From NCBI GenBank assembly GCA_034670405.1, contig JAXDDX010000034.1, forward strand, positions 2,548,501 to 2,612,500: a DNA stretch of 64,000 nucleotides, written 5' to 3'. The translations under genes were made by a program, and so were the position numbers. Of the stretch, positions 1-10,566 are shown piece by piece. Source of the stretch: Hoplostethus atlanticus. Its lineage: Eukaryota; Chordata; Actinopteri; Trachichthyiformes; Trachichthyidae. Position 1 is the stretch's first letter. The number at the start of each line of letters is the position of its first letter. The notes beneath the pieces were generated by a model. It had not been told where the DNA came from. It worked only from the letters and a program-made list of their open reading frames with translations, and made no database searches.

Positions 1-217
1 TTATATAATTGTTCTTCAACCTTCTCACTTTTAATGTTATGTTTTTCTTTCATCTAATTTAATCTATATATGAATGTATCCTCCTTCTAATGTATTTTCT
101 CTTGCTAATGCTTCTTATTTTGTCTCCTCACTGGGTATTTTACTTTTCTTGTTTTTATGTTTTCCTGTAAATCACTTTGTAAACTCTGATTTTAGATAAG
201 TGCTATATAAAGTTTGG
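1..217 (+). mobile_element. 3' tail of an L2/Rex-like LINE
   Basis: The segment is AT-rich and ends with a phrase typical of the 3' UTR of teleost L2/Rex-type non-LTR retrotransposons: a 'gtaaatcactttgtaa' block followed by 'gtgctatataaagttt'. No open frame of the element lies in the window, so only the tail is seen; the rest would lie upstream of base 1. The family name is from memory of such tails and was not searched. Confidence 0.5.
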
Positions 218-599
218 GTTGAAGCACATACAGACAGAGACTGATGTATCACACTGGCTCTCACTGCATCATTCAATGTGATATTTAAAATGATAATAAT
301 AAAATAAAATGACTGGACTAACATGGCGCAGTTATACAGTTGATTATTTGACTGCACACTACCAGCCCTAATCCAACTGATATGAGTATGATGAATATAA
401 AAGAAAATGGTCCAATGCCCAATCTAGGTCTTTATCAAATACTGAAAAATCTCAATTTCATCCCTTACAAAAGAACGAATGTTATAGTGATAGAGAAAAT
501 ACCATGAAGTAAGATAAGATCAATATAAACTCACTACTACTACAGCAGAACCACCATAAGTCCCTATGCAATTGTATAGGACTAGTATAAGGATTTTTG
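218..599. other. Intergenic, nothing recognised
   Basis: AT-rich sequence between the LINE tail and the probable ednrb leader. Short open frames here have no recognisable domain, and I see no splice-supported exon. Confidence 0.5.
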
Positions 600-1045
600 G
601 GACCCCCACCCAACTCCACTCTAATTTCCTTGACTCCCCTCACTCTACAGTAATGAACACTGCACAACTTGGGAACGTCCTTCCTTCCTGTGTCTACCTC
701 CACCCCCTCCACATAAAGAAAGGAGGGCTTGGAGGGCAGGGATCAGCTCGTCAAACCCATGAGACCGGTGCGCATGAAGACTTCCCAGCCAGTGTTGGTG
801 AGAAATGATCCTCCAGAGAGGCTGACTGACCCTGTGGCGCTGCCGGAGCTCTACTTTGACACCGATGACAGTGAGAAGAGCTGCTCTTGGAGATGACTGG
901 ACTGTCACATCCTAAGCAAGAACATTCCACCGGTTTCGGACCCTTTCACTGTGCTGAGAGCTTGTTCTGCGACTGCGACTGGGGTTTCTAGTGACGTTTA
1001 ATCTCAAAAAGCCCAAAACAAACTAAAGAAAAACTGGAGGACTAA
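600..1045 (+). other. Possible ednrb 5' non-coding exon (start unknown)
   Basis: The stretch is richer in GC than its flanks and ends at a strong splice donor, GTAAGT at 1046-1051. A good acceptor (pyrimidine-rich run ending in CAG at 1389-1391) lies just before the ednrb start exon. Joining 1045 to 1392 would give a spliced 5' leader, as is known for mammalian EDNRB. The left edge is a guess and no promoter motif was identified. It could equally be plain intergenic DNA. Confidence 0.3.
759..896 (+). other. Candidate upstream ORF, 45 codons
   Basis: An ATG at 759 opens a 45-codon frame ending in TGA at 894-896. It ends in an acidic stretch, LYFDTDDSEKSCSW. The frame is open upstream to a stop at 714-716, so it could also be the last exon of an unseen upstream gene. 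I do not recognise the peptide. If 600-1045 is a leader exon of ednrb, this frame would be an upstream ORF that lowers translation of the receptor. No function is claimed. Confidence 0.2.
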
Positions 1046-1461
1046 GTAAGTAAAGGAAATCTTCGACTGCATTCTTCGATATAAAGATCAACACCTTGGG
1101 TAAGAGGCTGGGGAAACAGTGTAAGACATTGTCTGAATGTAATGAAAAATCACTGAGTAATCCTATGGGGGGTGATAGTGAGTTTACAGCCTCTTATTAA
1201 TGAGACTATACAGCCTGGTGCGTCTGAGCAAAAGATCGTTATAATAATGCTATAATATCGGGACTGGTGGTGCTTAATAGTGACCTTATTTTACGTTATT
1301 GTCTTTTTATCTCCTACTGTATCACTACAATAATCCTATAGGATTCCTGTTGGATATTACATCTAGATTCTCTTTCAATTGGTGTTCTCAGGCACATTCA
1401 AAGAAGACCTGTTGCATAGCCCCGTTGGATAAATAAACCCCCAACTTATTCTAAGGCCAGG

Positions 1462-2129
1462 ATGAAGACGCGTCTCCTCTGTTTGGAGTTAGTCCTCTTG
1501 GTGGGACAGCTCCTTGCTGTCACCGCACAGCAGGCCAATGAACCGAAGAGACAAGTGTCCCAGGACCCCGCCTCCACCCAGAGACAGGGACTCATCGAGA
1601 GAGAAGTGGTTCCCGTGAGGCCAAACATCACCATGCCGCGCCGCCGGCTACCGCCCATGTGCACCGGGCCGACGGAAATCAGGGACACGTTCAAGTACAT
1701 CAACACTCTGGTGTCCTGCCTGGTGTTTGTTGTCGGCATAATCGGCAACGCGACTCTCCTGAGGATCATCTATAAGAATAAGTGCATGCGTAACGGGCCC
1801 AACATCCTGATCGGTAGTCTGGCGCTCGGAGACCTGCTGCACATCATCATCGGTATTCCCATCAATGTTTACAAGGTGAGCGTGTGTCAAGGTGCATGAC
1901 GGGGCTAAAACCCAGAAAGGTATTCCAGGGATATTCCTATTGTCCTGTGTACAAATATTCTGCTTCAGAGTTGCTTTCCAAATCCAGATCACCCCTCCCC
2001 CCATACACACACACACACACACACCCTGCAGGGGGCTTCCAGGTATTTGTTTCATGTTATTACTCAACTGGATTCTAAGCCCCTCTATATCCCCTCATGT
2101 CCCTGGCATGTTATTATCTGTTGACCTAT

Positions 2130-2172
<43 letters not shown>

Positions 2173-3559
2173 TGTGTTTGTGTGTGTGTGAGAACGAGAG
2201 AGAGCGAGCAAGAGTATTATGTTTATTTGGGTAAGGGGCCACAGACTGCATACCAGAGGAAGCTAGAGTGGCATATGAGGATAGGATCACATATGATTTC
2301 AATAGGGCCACACTCACATTCCAGTAGTCCACCCATAGAAGGCATGAACGCCTCGTGCAGGTTAGCCAGAGTTCTGTTGTTCATGAAGAACTCGTCTCTG
2401 GCTTACGGTGCCTTGATGTCAGACAAATATTTTGTAGTGTTTCCAGGAAAAGTCATGCAGCGAACCTAAAAACAAAACTCTGGGTTTTCACAGAAACCAA
2501 TTTCAACAGGGTCAAGTCGAAGCGTACCTGGTCAACACTGCATGGATGAAAAACAAAGTGTAGACAATGTGCTGCACTCCTATCCTTGTTTAAACCCATC
2601 TATCTATCGCTCTATCTCTCTATCTATCTCTCTACCCCCCCCCCCCCCCCCCACCCCACCCCACCCCACCCCACCCCACCCCTCTCTCTCGCTCTGTCTA
2701 TCTCTCTCTCTCCAGCTTCTGGCAGAGGACTGGCCATTCGGGGTGGGTCTGTGCAAGCTGGTGCCGTTCGTTCAGAAAGCCTCAGTAGGAATCACAGTGC
2801 TGAGTCTGTGTGCTCTGAGCATTGACAGGTACGCTCATGCCAGTACCCCTTGACGACCCCACCCCACCCGATATACGCAGACACACACACTATAACCAAC
2901 ACACAATTATACTTTATTTTTTTACTTTAAAAAAATCACTTCTTCCACTTGGGTTATATTTTAGCCTTATTTAATGTCCTAGCACTATCAGCATTCAAGG
3001 ATCACAGGATTATTGTCAAGGCACTGAGGCTGTGACCTTTGACTTCCTTGCTATTAGTTGCTAATCCCACTGTTGCATTCTTTGTAAATTACTCTGGATA
3101 AGAGTGTTAGCTAAATGTGAATGTAGATTCTTTATTAGTATTGTGCTTTTTTTTGGTCAATTTCAGACTGCGTATATGTTAAAGTTATATGTAATGATGA
3201 AGTTGGACAACTGAATGTTGCAGGTTTCGCGCCGTGGCCTCGTGGAGCCGCATCAAAGGGATTGGCGTTCCCAAGTGGATGGCTATCGAGATCGCGCTCA
3301 TCTGGATACTATCAATCACCCTAGCTGTGCCAGAGGCCATCGCCTTCGATATGATTTCCATGGAGTACAAAGGAGAACACCTGAGGATCTGTCTGCTGCA
3401 CCCCATGCAGACAACTGACTTTATGAGGGTGAGGTGAAACGCACAGACCTTCAGAGACTCATAACTCACTGGGATGTGAAATGGCATGCGTGGACTGTTG
3501 ACACAGCTGCACACAATGCAAACCTGCATATACACATGCATGCTGACATGTCGATGCAG

Positions 3560-3618
<59 letters not shown>

Positions 3619-4154
3619 TTGACAGCTTCCTGGCTGGGTCATGGTGACACAGGGTGTATGGAAAATGTAGCATTGGCAGATTATTCCCCCAGTGTTACTG
3701 CAATAGATATATCATAGGATTTATTGCTCCCTTGCTTAACAGAATATATTGCATAATGCATACATGTGTATGTGTGTAATTATGTGTGTGCATGTCTTCC
3801 ATCAACCTAGAAATAACAACACACAGTCCCATGGCTCATTTGAAAAAGTTATTTGAATGCACGAACAAAAGTATATTATTTCACTACTGACTTTCACTAC
3901 TCACTATTCCGTCTCTATAGTTTTATAAGTCAGCTAAGGACTGGTGGCTGTTCAGTGCATATTTCTGCCTGCCGCTGGTCTGCACAGCTATCTTCTATAC
4001 ACTGATGACCTGTGAGATGCTGAGAAAGAAGAACGGTGTCCAGATCACTCTCAGTGACCACATCAAACAGGTGGGTGGGTGGATGGATGGATGGATGGAT
4101 GGGCTATGCTGATATAGTCTTTCACTATTATCGTACAATGATTTATCATGTCTA

Positions 4155-4203
<49 letters not shown>

Positions 4204-4886
4204 GTGTGCGTGTCTAGCGGAGGGAGGTGGCTAAGACAGTGTTCTGTCTGGTGCTGGTCTTCGCTATATGCTGGCTACCTCTCCACCTCAGTCGCATCCT
4301 GAAGCTCACCATCTACGATGAGAAAGACCCAAACCGCTGTGAGCTGCTTAGGTAGGAAAGACATATAGAATAGAATAGAATAGAATAGAATAGAATAGAA
4401 TAGAATAGAATAGAAAAATGCAGCATGACTGAATCATTACATTAATCGCCCTGCGAAATAGGAGAGGCGGACCACTGATGTGTCTCTGTAACCCTTTCAG
4501 TTTCTTCTTGGTCCTGGACTACATCGGCATCAACATGGCCTCTGTCAACTCCTGTATCAACCCCATCGCCCTCTACATAATCAGCAAGCGCTTCAAGAAC
4601 TGCTTCAGGGTAAGGTGCCGAAAAACCGAAAAAATAAAAACTCATTACTTCTACCACCAAGCTGTGAATACCGGATGCGTGTCCTTGCTCAGACACTATT
4701 GTGCTCTCTTTTCTCTCAGCCTGTGCCTCACAATCTGTCTCCCCTTCCCTCTTCGTGCTCTAGTCGTGCCTGTGCTGTTGGTGCCTACCTGCTGAGATGT
4801 TGATGGATGAGAAGCAGTCGTGCATGAAGCTGAAAGTCACCGACCAGAGCAACTCCCGCGTCACCAACAAGTCCACTACGGCGTGA
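1462..4886 (+). CDS. ednrb: Endothelin receptor type B
   Basis: A class A G-protein-coupled receptor for endothelin peptides, acting in the plasma membrane. In vertebrates EDNRB signalling guides neural-crest derivatives (pigment cells, enteric neurons) and vascular tone. Coding exons: 1462-1875, 2716-2828, 3224-3428, 3921-4070, 4218-4351, 4501-4609, 4764-4886; all GT-AG, phases agree, 1248 nt, 415 aa. Visible parts: signal peptide (about 1-22), N-glycosylation sequon N55-I-T, seven membrane helices, D124 in helix 2, C151/C232 for the extracellular disulfide, IDRF at 174-177, NPIALY at 359-364, and a Cys cluster SCLCCWC (376-382) expected to be palmitoylated. The exon plan matches EDNRB. ECL1 reads LLAEDWPFG, and the tail SCLCCWC is EDNRB-like rather than EDNRA-like. 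Which fish paralogue (ednrba or ednrbb) is not resolved; the last residues differ from the human tail. Confidence 0.95.
2009..2190. repeat. (CA)n and (TG)n tracts, ednrb intron 1
   Basis: A short CA run at 2009-2024 and a long TG run at about 2129-2190 lie in the first coding intron. They make several spurious Cys-Val open frames. Confidence 0.9.
2595..2715 (+). repeat. Compound CTAT / poly-C / ACCCC / CT repeat at exon 2 acceptor
   Basis: CTAT repeats, then about 18 C, then a CCCCA pentamer array, then CT repeats run directly into the CAG acceptor of ednrb exon 2 (exon starts 2716). The polypyrimidine tract of this splice site is therefore made wholly of simple repeats. Confidence 0.85.
3078..3126 (+). 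mobile_element. L2-tail/SINE-like fragment
   Basis: The string 'ttactctggataagagtgtt' followed by 'agctaaatgtgaatgta' matches the well-known tail shared by vertebrate L2-type LINEs and their SINE partners (gtaagtcgctctggataag... type). Only the tail, perhaps extending left to about 2960, is evident. Confidence 0.55.
3562..3615. repeat. (AC)n microsatellite, ednrb intron 3
   Basis: About 27 AC units with no interruption. Confidence 0.95.
4071..4213 (+). repeat. (GGAT)n and (TG)n in ednrb intron 4
   Basis: GGGT/GGAT tetramers follow the exon 4 donor directly (4071-4102). A TG run of about 27 units (4156-4213, with a few C variants) then ends at the CTAG acceptor of exon 5 (exon starts 4218). 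The whole intron is only 147 bases, and repeats sit at both of its splice sites. Confidence 0.9.
4366..4415 (+). repeat. (TAGAA)n pentanucleotide array
   Basis: About ten perfect TAGAA units lie just after the exon 5 donor of ednrb, inside intron 5. Confidence 0.95.
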
Positions 4887-5777
4887 GGAGGGGCCCTTTT
4901 GCTGTGGCCTAAAAGTGAGAAGAAAAGAGGAAACGCAACAACTAAAATAATGAAGTGTGGATGACTGAATGGGGATGAGTGTCCATTCTTAGCCTGCCTT
5001 ATCTAGAGCGTTCAACTGGCTAAGTGTCCTTTTTATCAGAGAACTATCACCAGACGTGCCTTTGGAAATGCCCTCAGTGGCTGATTCATAGTGAAGTAAA
5101 CTCATCCTGATGTAAACCACGAAACACACGCCGCTATGGATTGCTCTACACTCTCTCTCCGTCAAACGTCCACCAAAGCACTTCAAATTCTTTGAAATTG
5201 AAATGTGAGATGTGTAAGACGGGGCCAAATGAAAAGCAGAGGTTTAATGCAAAAAAACAAAAACAAGCCAAACACCAGTGTTATGCATTATTGGGCGATG
5301 GGTAGATTGGGGATGACGCCTCGTCAAACTCTGGATGGCAAAGCTTATTTGAGAAGAACGTTGTGAGAATGTTTTTGCTAGTCGCCGCTGTACAGACAAC
5401 GTTTGAGCGCCACGCTGTGTAACGTGTTGCTACCGTGTTGCTACCGTGTACCGCAGCAGCTTGGAAAAGATAGATGTAAAACAGTGAATCTATTTCTATA
5501 CCTTTGAGACATTTTAAACGTATCCGTGTCATGAACAGTAGCATTTTGTATATTTTATCACCATGTTAGTGCCTTTTTCTATGTATCGTCTCGATGTCAA
5601 TGTCCCGCTAGTTATTGAACTACTGATGCTGTGTGATTTCGGCTGTGTAACTATTCAGCTGTTGTACAATACTGTACTATGTGTACAATACCAGGCCTGT
5701 TCTTGAGGCTCTATTTGCTTCATGATGGTATCGGCGTAACATTATCTTAATCTGACTTGTGACCTCAGTTGGTTGTC

Positions 5778-5818
5778 AATAAATAAATAACTGAAATAAA
5801 TAAAATCAAATAAATAAA
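5778..5818 (+). promoter_or_regulatory. ednrb polyadenylation signals
   Basis: A cluster of overlapping AATAAA hexamers begins at 5778, about 890 bases after the ednrb stop. The 3' UTR would be 4887 to about 5830; bases 4887-5777 hold no other feature that I recognise. Confidence 0.65.
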
Positions 5819-5829
5819 ATGATAAAAAA

Positions 5830-6513
5830 ATGAGGCTAGTCGCTCCCATACTTTGGTTAGAAAAGCCCTGATTTTCCACCCAGAGACATTATGACTGTGG
5901 ATCTTTGAGCTCGGCCTGTGTTTTTTGGCCTCATTGTGCATGTGTGTGTGTGTTGTGTTGTGTGTGTGTTTGGATTTGATGAAGTGTGACCCAAGGCGCT
6001 CATCATGTGATACTGCATGCTAACACTGAACATCACTGTGATCTCTCTCTTTCTTTCTCTCTCTCTCTCTCCCAGAATTTCTCTCCACACACACACATAC
6101 ACACACACACACACACACTGCTTTGACCTGGAAATGTTCCTCCAGGCTACAGCAGTGTCACGCATGTCACATTAGTTGTCAAAGAAGCTCTCTGTGCTGT
6201 GATCCCCCCCCCCCCACACACACACACACCTCCTCCACTTATCTCTTCATCTGCGCTCCTTCCCTTCACTCTCTTCTCTCTGACTTGTCTCTTCATCTCT
6301 GTTTTCCCCTTACTTCCCCTCTCCTCTACCCCTCTTTCCCTCCTTCATTCCTTTTTGCGCCCCACCCCTCAGCCCCCTCCATCTCTACTCTTTCGGTATG
6401 CTTTCACATCGATCGGTGGTTTCAACTGAAATCAAACCAACTGGTGTTGCAAGCGAGCATCAGCCTCCATCAACAGAAATCTGACTCTCTTTCTTCACTC
6501 TAACTGGGGCTCC
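5830..6513. repeat. Intergenic, simple-repeat rich
   Basis: TG runs near 5938-5968, a CT run near 6038-6073, a CA run at 6088-6118, a C-tract with CA at 6203-6229 and pyrimidine-rich DNA to 6390. No gene is seen. Confidence 0.7.
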
Positions 6514-6516
6514 AGT

Positions 6517-6730
6517 CAGTTTGCTGATATATCATGCCGATATTGGCCTTTTATGAAATATCAGCTATATCAGCTCTAATATGATGGAGGTTCCTCCTTG
6601 ACCGCAGCTACGTAAAACAGTCTGTAAAACCTGCAAGAAATTGATTCTCTTTGCACATTCATTCATGTAATTGTTCAATATTGATGCGACTGAATTGTTC
6701 ATGTGGGGTTTGCCTTAAGGTGCTGCCAAC
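6517..6730. mobile_element. Possible degenerate 'GATATTGGCC' type element
   Basis: Phrases such as 'gccgatattggcc' and 'atatcagctatatcag' resemble a common fish non-autonomous element; a second similar patch lies at 23290-23560. Ends and target duplications were not identified. Confidence 0.25.
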
Positions 6731-6813
6731 CCTAAAATAATTTCATTAGTCTGGGTTTCAACACAGAGCTTTAGAATCTCATGATGGTCTGGATGCTGTT
6801 TCATAGGCTTTTC

Positions 6814-7010
6814 TAAATCAAATCAAATCAAATCACATTTATTTGTATAGCCCTTAATCACCGTTACAGTCTCTAAGGGCTTCACAGTGCCCAACATGTG
6901 AAAATAATAAATGGTTAGTACACGACATCCCCCAGCCTTAGACCCTCACAGAGGACAAGGAAAAACTCCCACAAACCCTCACTGGGAAAATTGACTTGTC
7001 AGGCTTCTAC
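6814..7010 (+). mobile_element. Dispersed teleost repeat, copy A
   Basis: AATCA repeats lead into 'cacatttatttgtatagccc', later followed by 'ggaaaaactccc'. This wording is typical of a dispersed fish repeat with a 'ttatttrtatagc' head. A related copy lies at 9183-9490. The formal family was not determined. Confidence 0.5.
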
Positions 7011-8220
7011 CCTGACAAGAATAAAATGCTGGGGGGGAACAATGAATCACCCATATCGCTTGAATCCTACTCTCAACACTCCACCTCCTCTCCTCGTCTG
7101 CTCCTCCTCCCCTCCTTTTTCCCCCTCGCCCCGCTCCCCAACTCGCTCTCTCCTTCATGCCAGTTGGCTCCACGTTATGAATTCCCATGTTTGGATAACA
7201 CGGTCCGACCGCCTCTTTATCAAATCAGCGGTCATCTTAACAACATCACTCGAGCTGTTTGTGGTGCGTTTGTGAGTATTCGGTGTCCTTAAACCTCCCG
7301 GGAATCTGGGCGCTCTGCTTCTTATTACACACGGACGCAGGCACAAACAAACGTATGTACGTATATATACACACACACACACACACACCGTGCGCACGCG
7401 GACAAACATACCACACACAGCGGGCCTCTCCCCACTGTTATCTCTGAGAAGCCAGCCAGAAATTGCAGACCTAAATCTCCCTCTACTCTCTGTCTTTCTC
7501 GCATTCTTTCCTTTTCCACCTCTCTCACCCTCGACTAGTCTCAAACGATTCTTAGCGTTTGTATGAACATGCTTGGAGTATACCAGATGGGTGGGGTTTT
7601 ATCATGTCACGGACAGGAAAAGCTAAATCACAGAAATCACAGAAAAGTTCACAAAATTGTCGTTTCAAGTACTTTTCTCTCTTTCTCTGTTCTCTCTTTC
7701 TGGTACTCACTGGATTGTTCTACATCACATCTACTTCACACCCATTCGGTACCCAAGTCTTGACCATATCACAACACCAGACATCAGTACATCACCTTCT
7801 TTGGCTCTTTCTCCTGATCCGATTGCACTGTATCTATAACAGAAATATAATAAATAAATAGCACATGCACAGTACTTGGTGTATATCCTTCTCTGTTTCA
7901 GAATATTTGGTGTGGATTGATAGCATAAGGAGGAGAGCTTTCAATATGGCATAGTTTATACTAACATTTGGACAGAACAAAGAAAATATGCTTTCATAGT
8001 GTGTGTGTGTGTGTGTGTGTGTGTGTTTATGAGAGAGAGGCCTCATATTTCTGGCTCAGCCATCAAAACACTTCAAGGGAAAAATGTTGAACCAAGCTCA
8101 AACCATCAAACTAAGACACTGCCTACAAGAACCAAACAAAGGTATGTGAGTTGGAATGTGTCATGCCAGTGTGTGTGTGTGCGTGCATGTGTGTGAATGC
8201 ATAAGTGAATGCGCAGGTGA

Positions 8221-8251
<31 letters not shown>

Positions 8252-8638
8252 GTGTATGAATGTGCATTCTGCATTTGTGTCTAATTTGAAGTATTGTTTT
8301 TGGTCACACACAATTGATTTCACACTTCAAGGAACGGTCGACAAATGATGCAGAAATTAAATGACAAGACCCTCTCATCACTCACGTACACACACACACA
8401 CACACACACATACAGCAGCAGAAGGTGAGCAGACATGGCCAACAGAAGGAATTCATCAGGCTGATGTACCGTGGATTCTGGAGCGTTTTATTTCAGCTGT
8501 TGTCTGCTCAGTTGTACATCAGCAGAAGTATAAAGTTTCCTGCTGTAAGTGTTAAAAATTCCACATTGTTAATTTACTTTCTGTTCACTGTGTGTCTGTC
8601 AAGGTAATGGCAAGTCTATGGTTTGCAGGCCTACCTTC

Positions 8639-8678
<40 letters not shown>

Positions 8679-9182
8679 ATCTCGCTCTCTCACACACACA
8701 CACACACACAGACAGAGAGAGAGAGAGAGAGACAGAGACAGATACACACACACAGACAAACACATTGCAATAATCAAACCCTGCCCTCTGCTACTTTATA
8801 AAAACATTCTGGGAGTTAACCTCAGTTTGAGCCAAACCAACACATTCTTGAAGCTGACAGTGAAAAATTGCAAAAAGAAGTGAGGAACGAAGGGGAGTCA
8901 AAGTCACACAAACATCATATGCACTCTAGACAAGCAATGTACAGAAGGTGCAGAAATACTTGATTTATTCTGCTCTATCAGTCCAAGTCTGTCAAGGGTT
9001 TTGTATTCATTTTGGAAATATGTTGCTACCTGAAAATCACAAGTCAATGTTTTAAAGACAAAAATGATTCAGTCCACACAACTAGAATTGTATTCTTTAT
9101 TATTAAGAAATAGTCATACTAAATAAATAAATATAATACTACTCCAAATGTGCTTTGCTTTACATTTTGTAAGAGTCCATGT
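7011..9182. other. Intergenic, microsatellite rich
   Basis: No gene is supported. Contents: CA run near 7371-7388; TG runs at 7999-8026 and 8226-8252; CA run at 8388-8411; CTAT array at 8638-8677; compound CA/GA run at 8690-8755. The open frames are short or made of repeats. Confidence 0.7.
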
Positions 9183-9490
9183 CAGGTCAAGTCAAGTCAA
9201 GTTTATTTATATAGCCTTTTATCACAAACAAGCCTCAAAGGGACTTTACAGGCCTAACTGGGTCAGGCTGGTCAATCAATTATCAATTTTCAATAAATTA
9301 TGAAAAATAAGAGAGGAGGACATAGCAAGCCTACATAATCTACCTAAGATACCTAACCCGGCCGGCACCGGCAGCCTAAGGCCTCTATGAAGACAAGGAT
9401 ACCCCCTATAGGAGAACAAATGGAAGAAACCATGGGCGGGGCAATTCAACGAGGAATCCCCCCACCAGAATAGATGACAGGACAAAATAT
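9183..9490 (+). mobile_element. Dispersed teleost repeat, copy B
   Basis: GTCAA repeats run into 'gtttatttatatagcc' and then 'atcacaaacaagcctcaaag'; 'ggaagaaacc' and 'ggaatcccccc' appear downstream. This is the same type of dispersed repeat as copy A at 6814. Similar sequence may continue to about 9830. Confidence 0.5.
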
Positions 9491-10523
9491 AGTGCAGGAC
9501 AAAATGTAGCGCAGGCCATGTAGGGCTGTGTGTGTAGAGTTCAATATCCTTGTTCAGCCAGGGCCCCTGTAGTCGGGGGCCAAATAGATTGGTGTATAGA
9601 TGACCGTGATGAGAACACGTCTCACGTCAGCTAGGGCTGGCACCACATCCCAGATCAGCCAGGATCCAGCGCCCATGTCCCAGATCCTCCGCGGAGGGTC
9701 ATTGTTTGCAGCAGGTGCCTGGATGGAGGAGAAAAGACACACAGCCAACACACACATACAGCCACACTCAACACTGACCGCACACGGCAGCAGACGTGTG
9801 ATCAGGTCAATTGGTCGCCCTAGACTGGTATAGATTGGCCAATACCTTGACTGAGTCTAAGCTACTGTGACGAGTTTTAAAGACGTCATGAGATTTCACG
9901 CATATGAGGTCACTTGCTCTCAACTGTGGCTATTTGGTAAGCAAATGTCTTAAGAACTTTATATTATATTTATATATAATATAAATATAAAGAGTCTTGC
10001 TATCATGTCAGCAATCATGCCGTGCATCAATATTCCTTTAAATTATGGACAACTCATCGTACTGCGGTCCAATTTTATATGGTATAACGATTATGCATGA
10101 CAAGACTTAGTAACTTAGTGGGGTAGTCATGCAATCACTGTGGTAGTTACAATATATAGAGAGTCAGAAAGGGTAGTTACATAGTCAGTAGGATAGCTGT
10201 ACTATTCAAACAACCCCTGAGGGGAGAGGAGGCCCCTGTCCGCATGAGAGAGATGATATCCAGTCTGGTGTTGTAACTGACTGCTAAATCAGCCTACATT
10301 AGACTCTACAGTATCACTACATCACATTCTGGGATGGATGGTCATGAAAGCCTTCTCTATCCCCTATCCCTTTGCTCTTTATTACTAAGAGAGGACACAA
10401 GAGGATGGTTCAAACTTGGATTCTGGTCCGGGTGTTGGTGCAGAGCTTGGCCACTAGGGAGCACCAGGGACTGGATAAAGAAGAGAGCTCTGTTTTGCTT
10501 CTTGCATGTTACTGTTACTGTAG

Positions 10524-10566
<43 letters not shown>

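Noticed and set aside
9600-9833. 77-codon frame in intergenic DNA
   Set aside because: Falls in sequence that looks like a continuation of a dispersed repeat; no family match.
9957-9992. AT-rich inverted repeat as a possible replication or cruciform site
   Set aside because: Such AT palindromes are frequent in fish intergenic DNA and nothing nearby supports a function.
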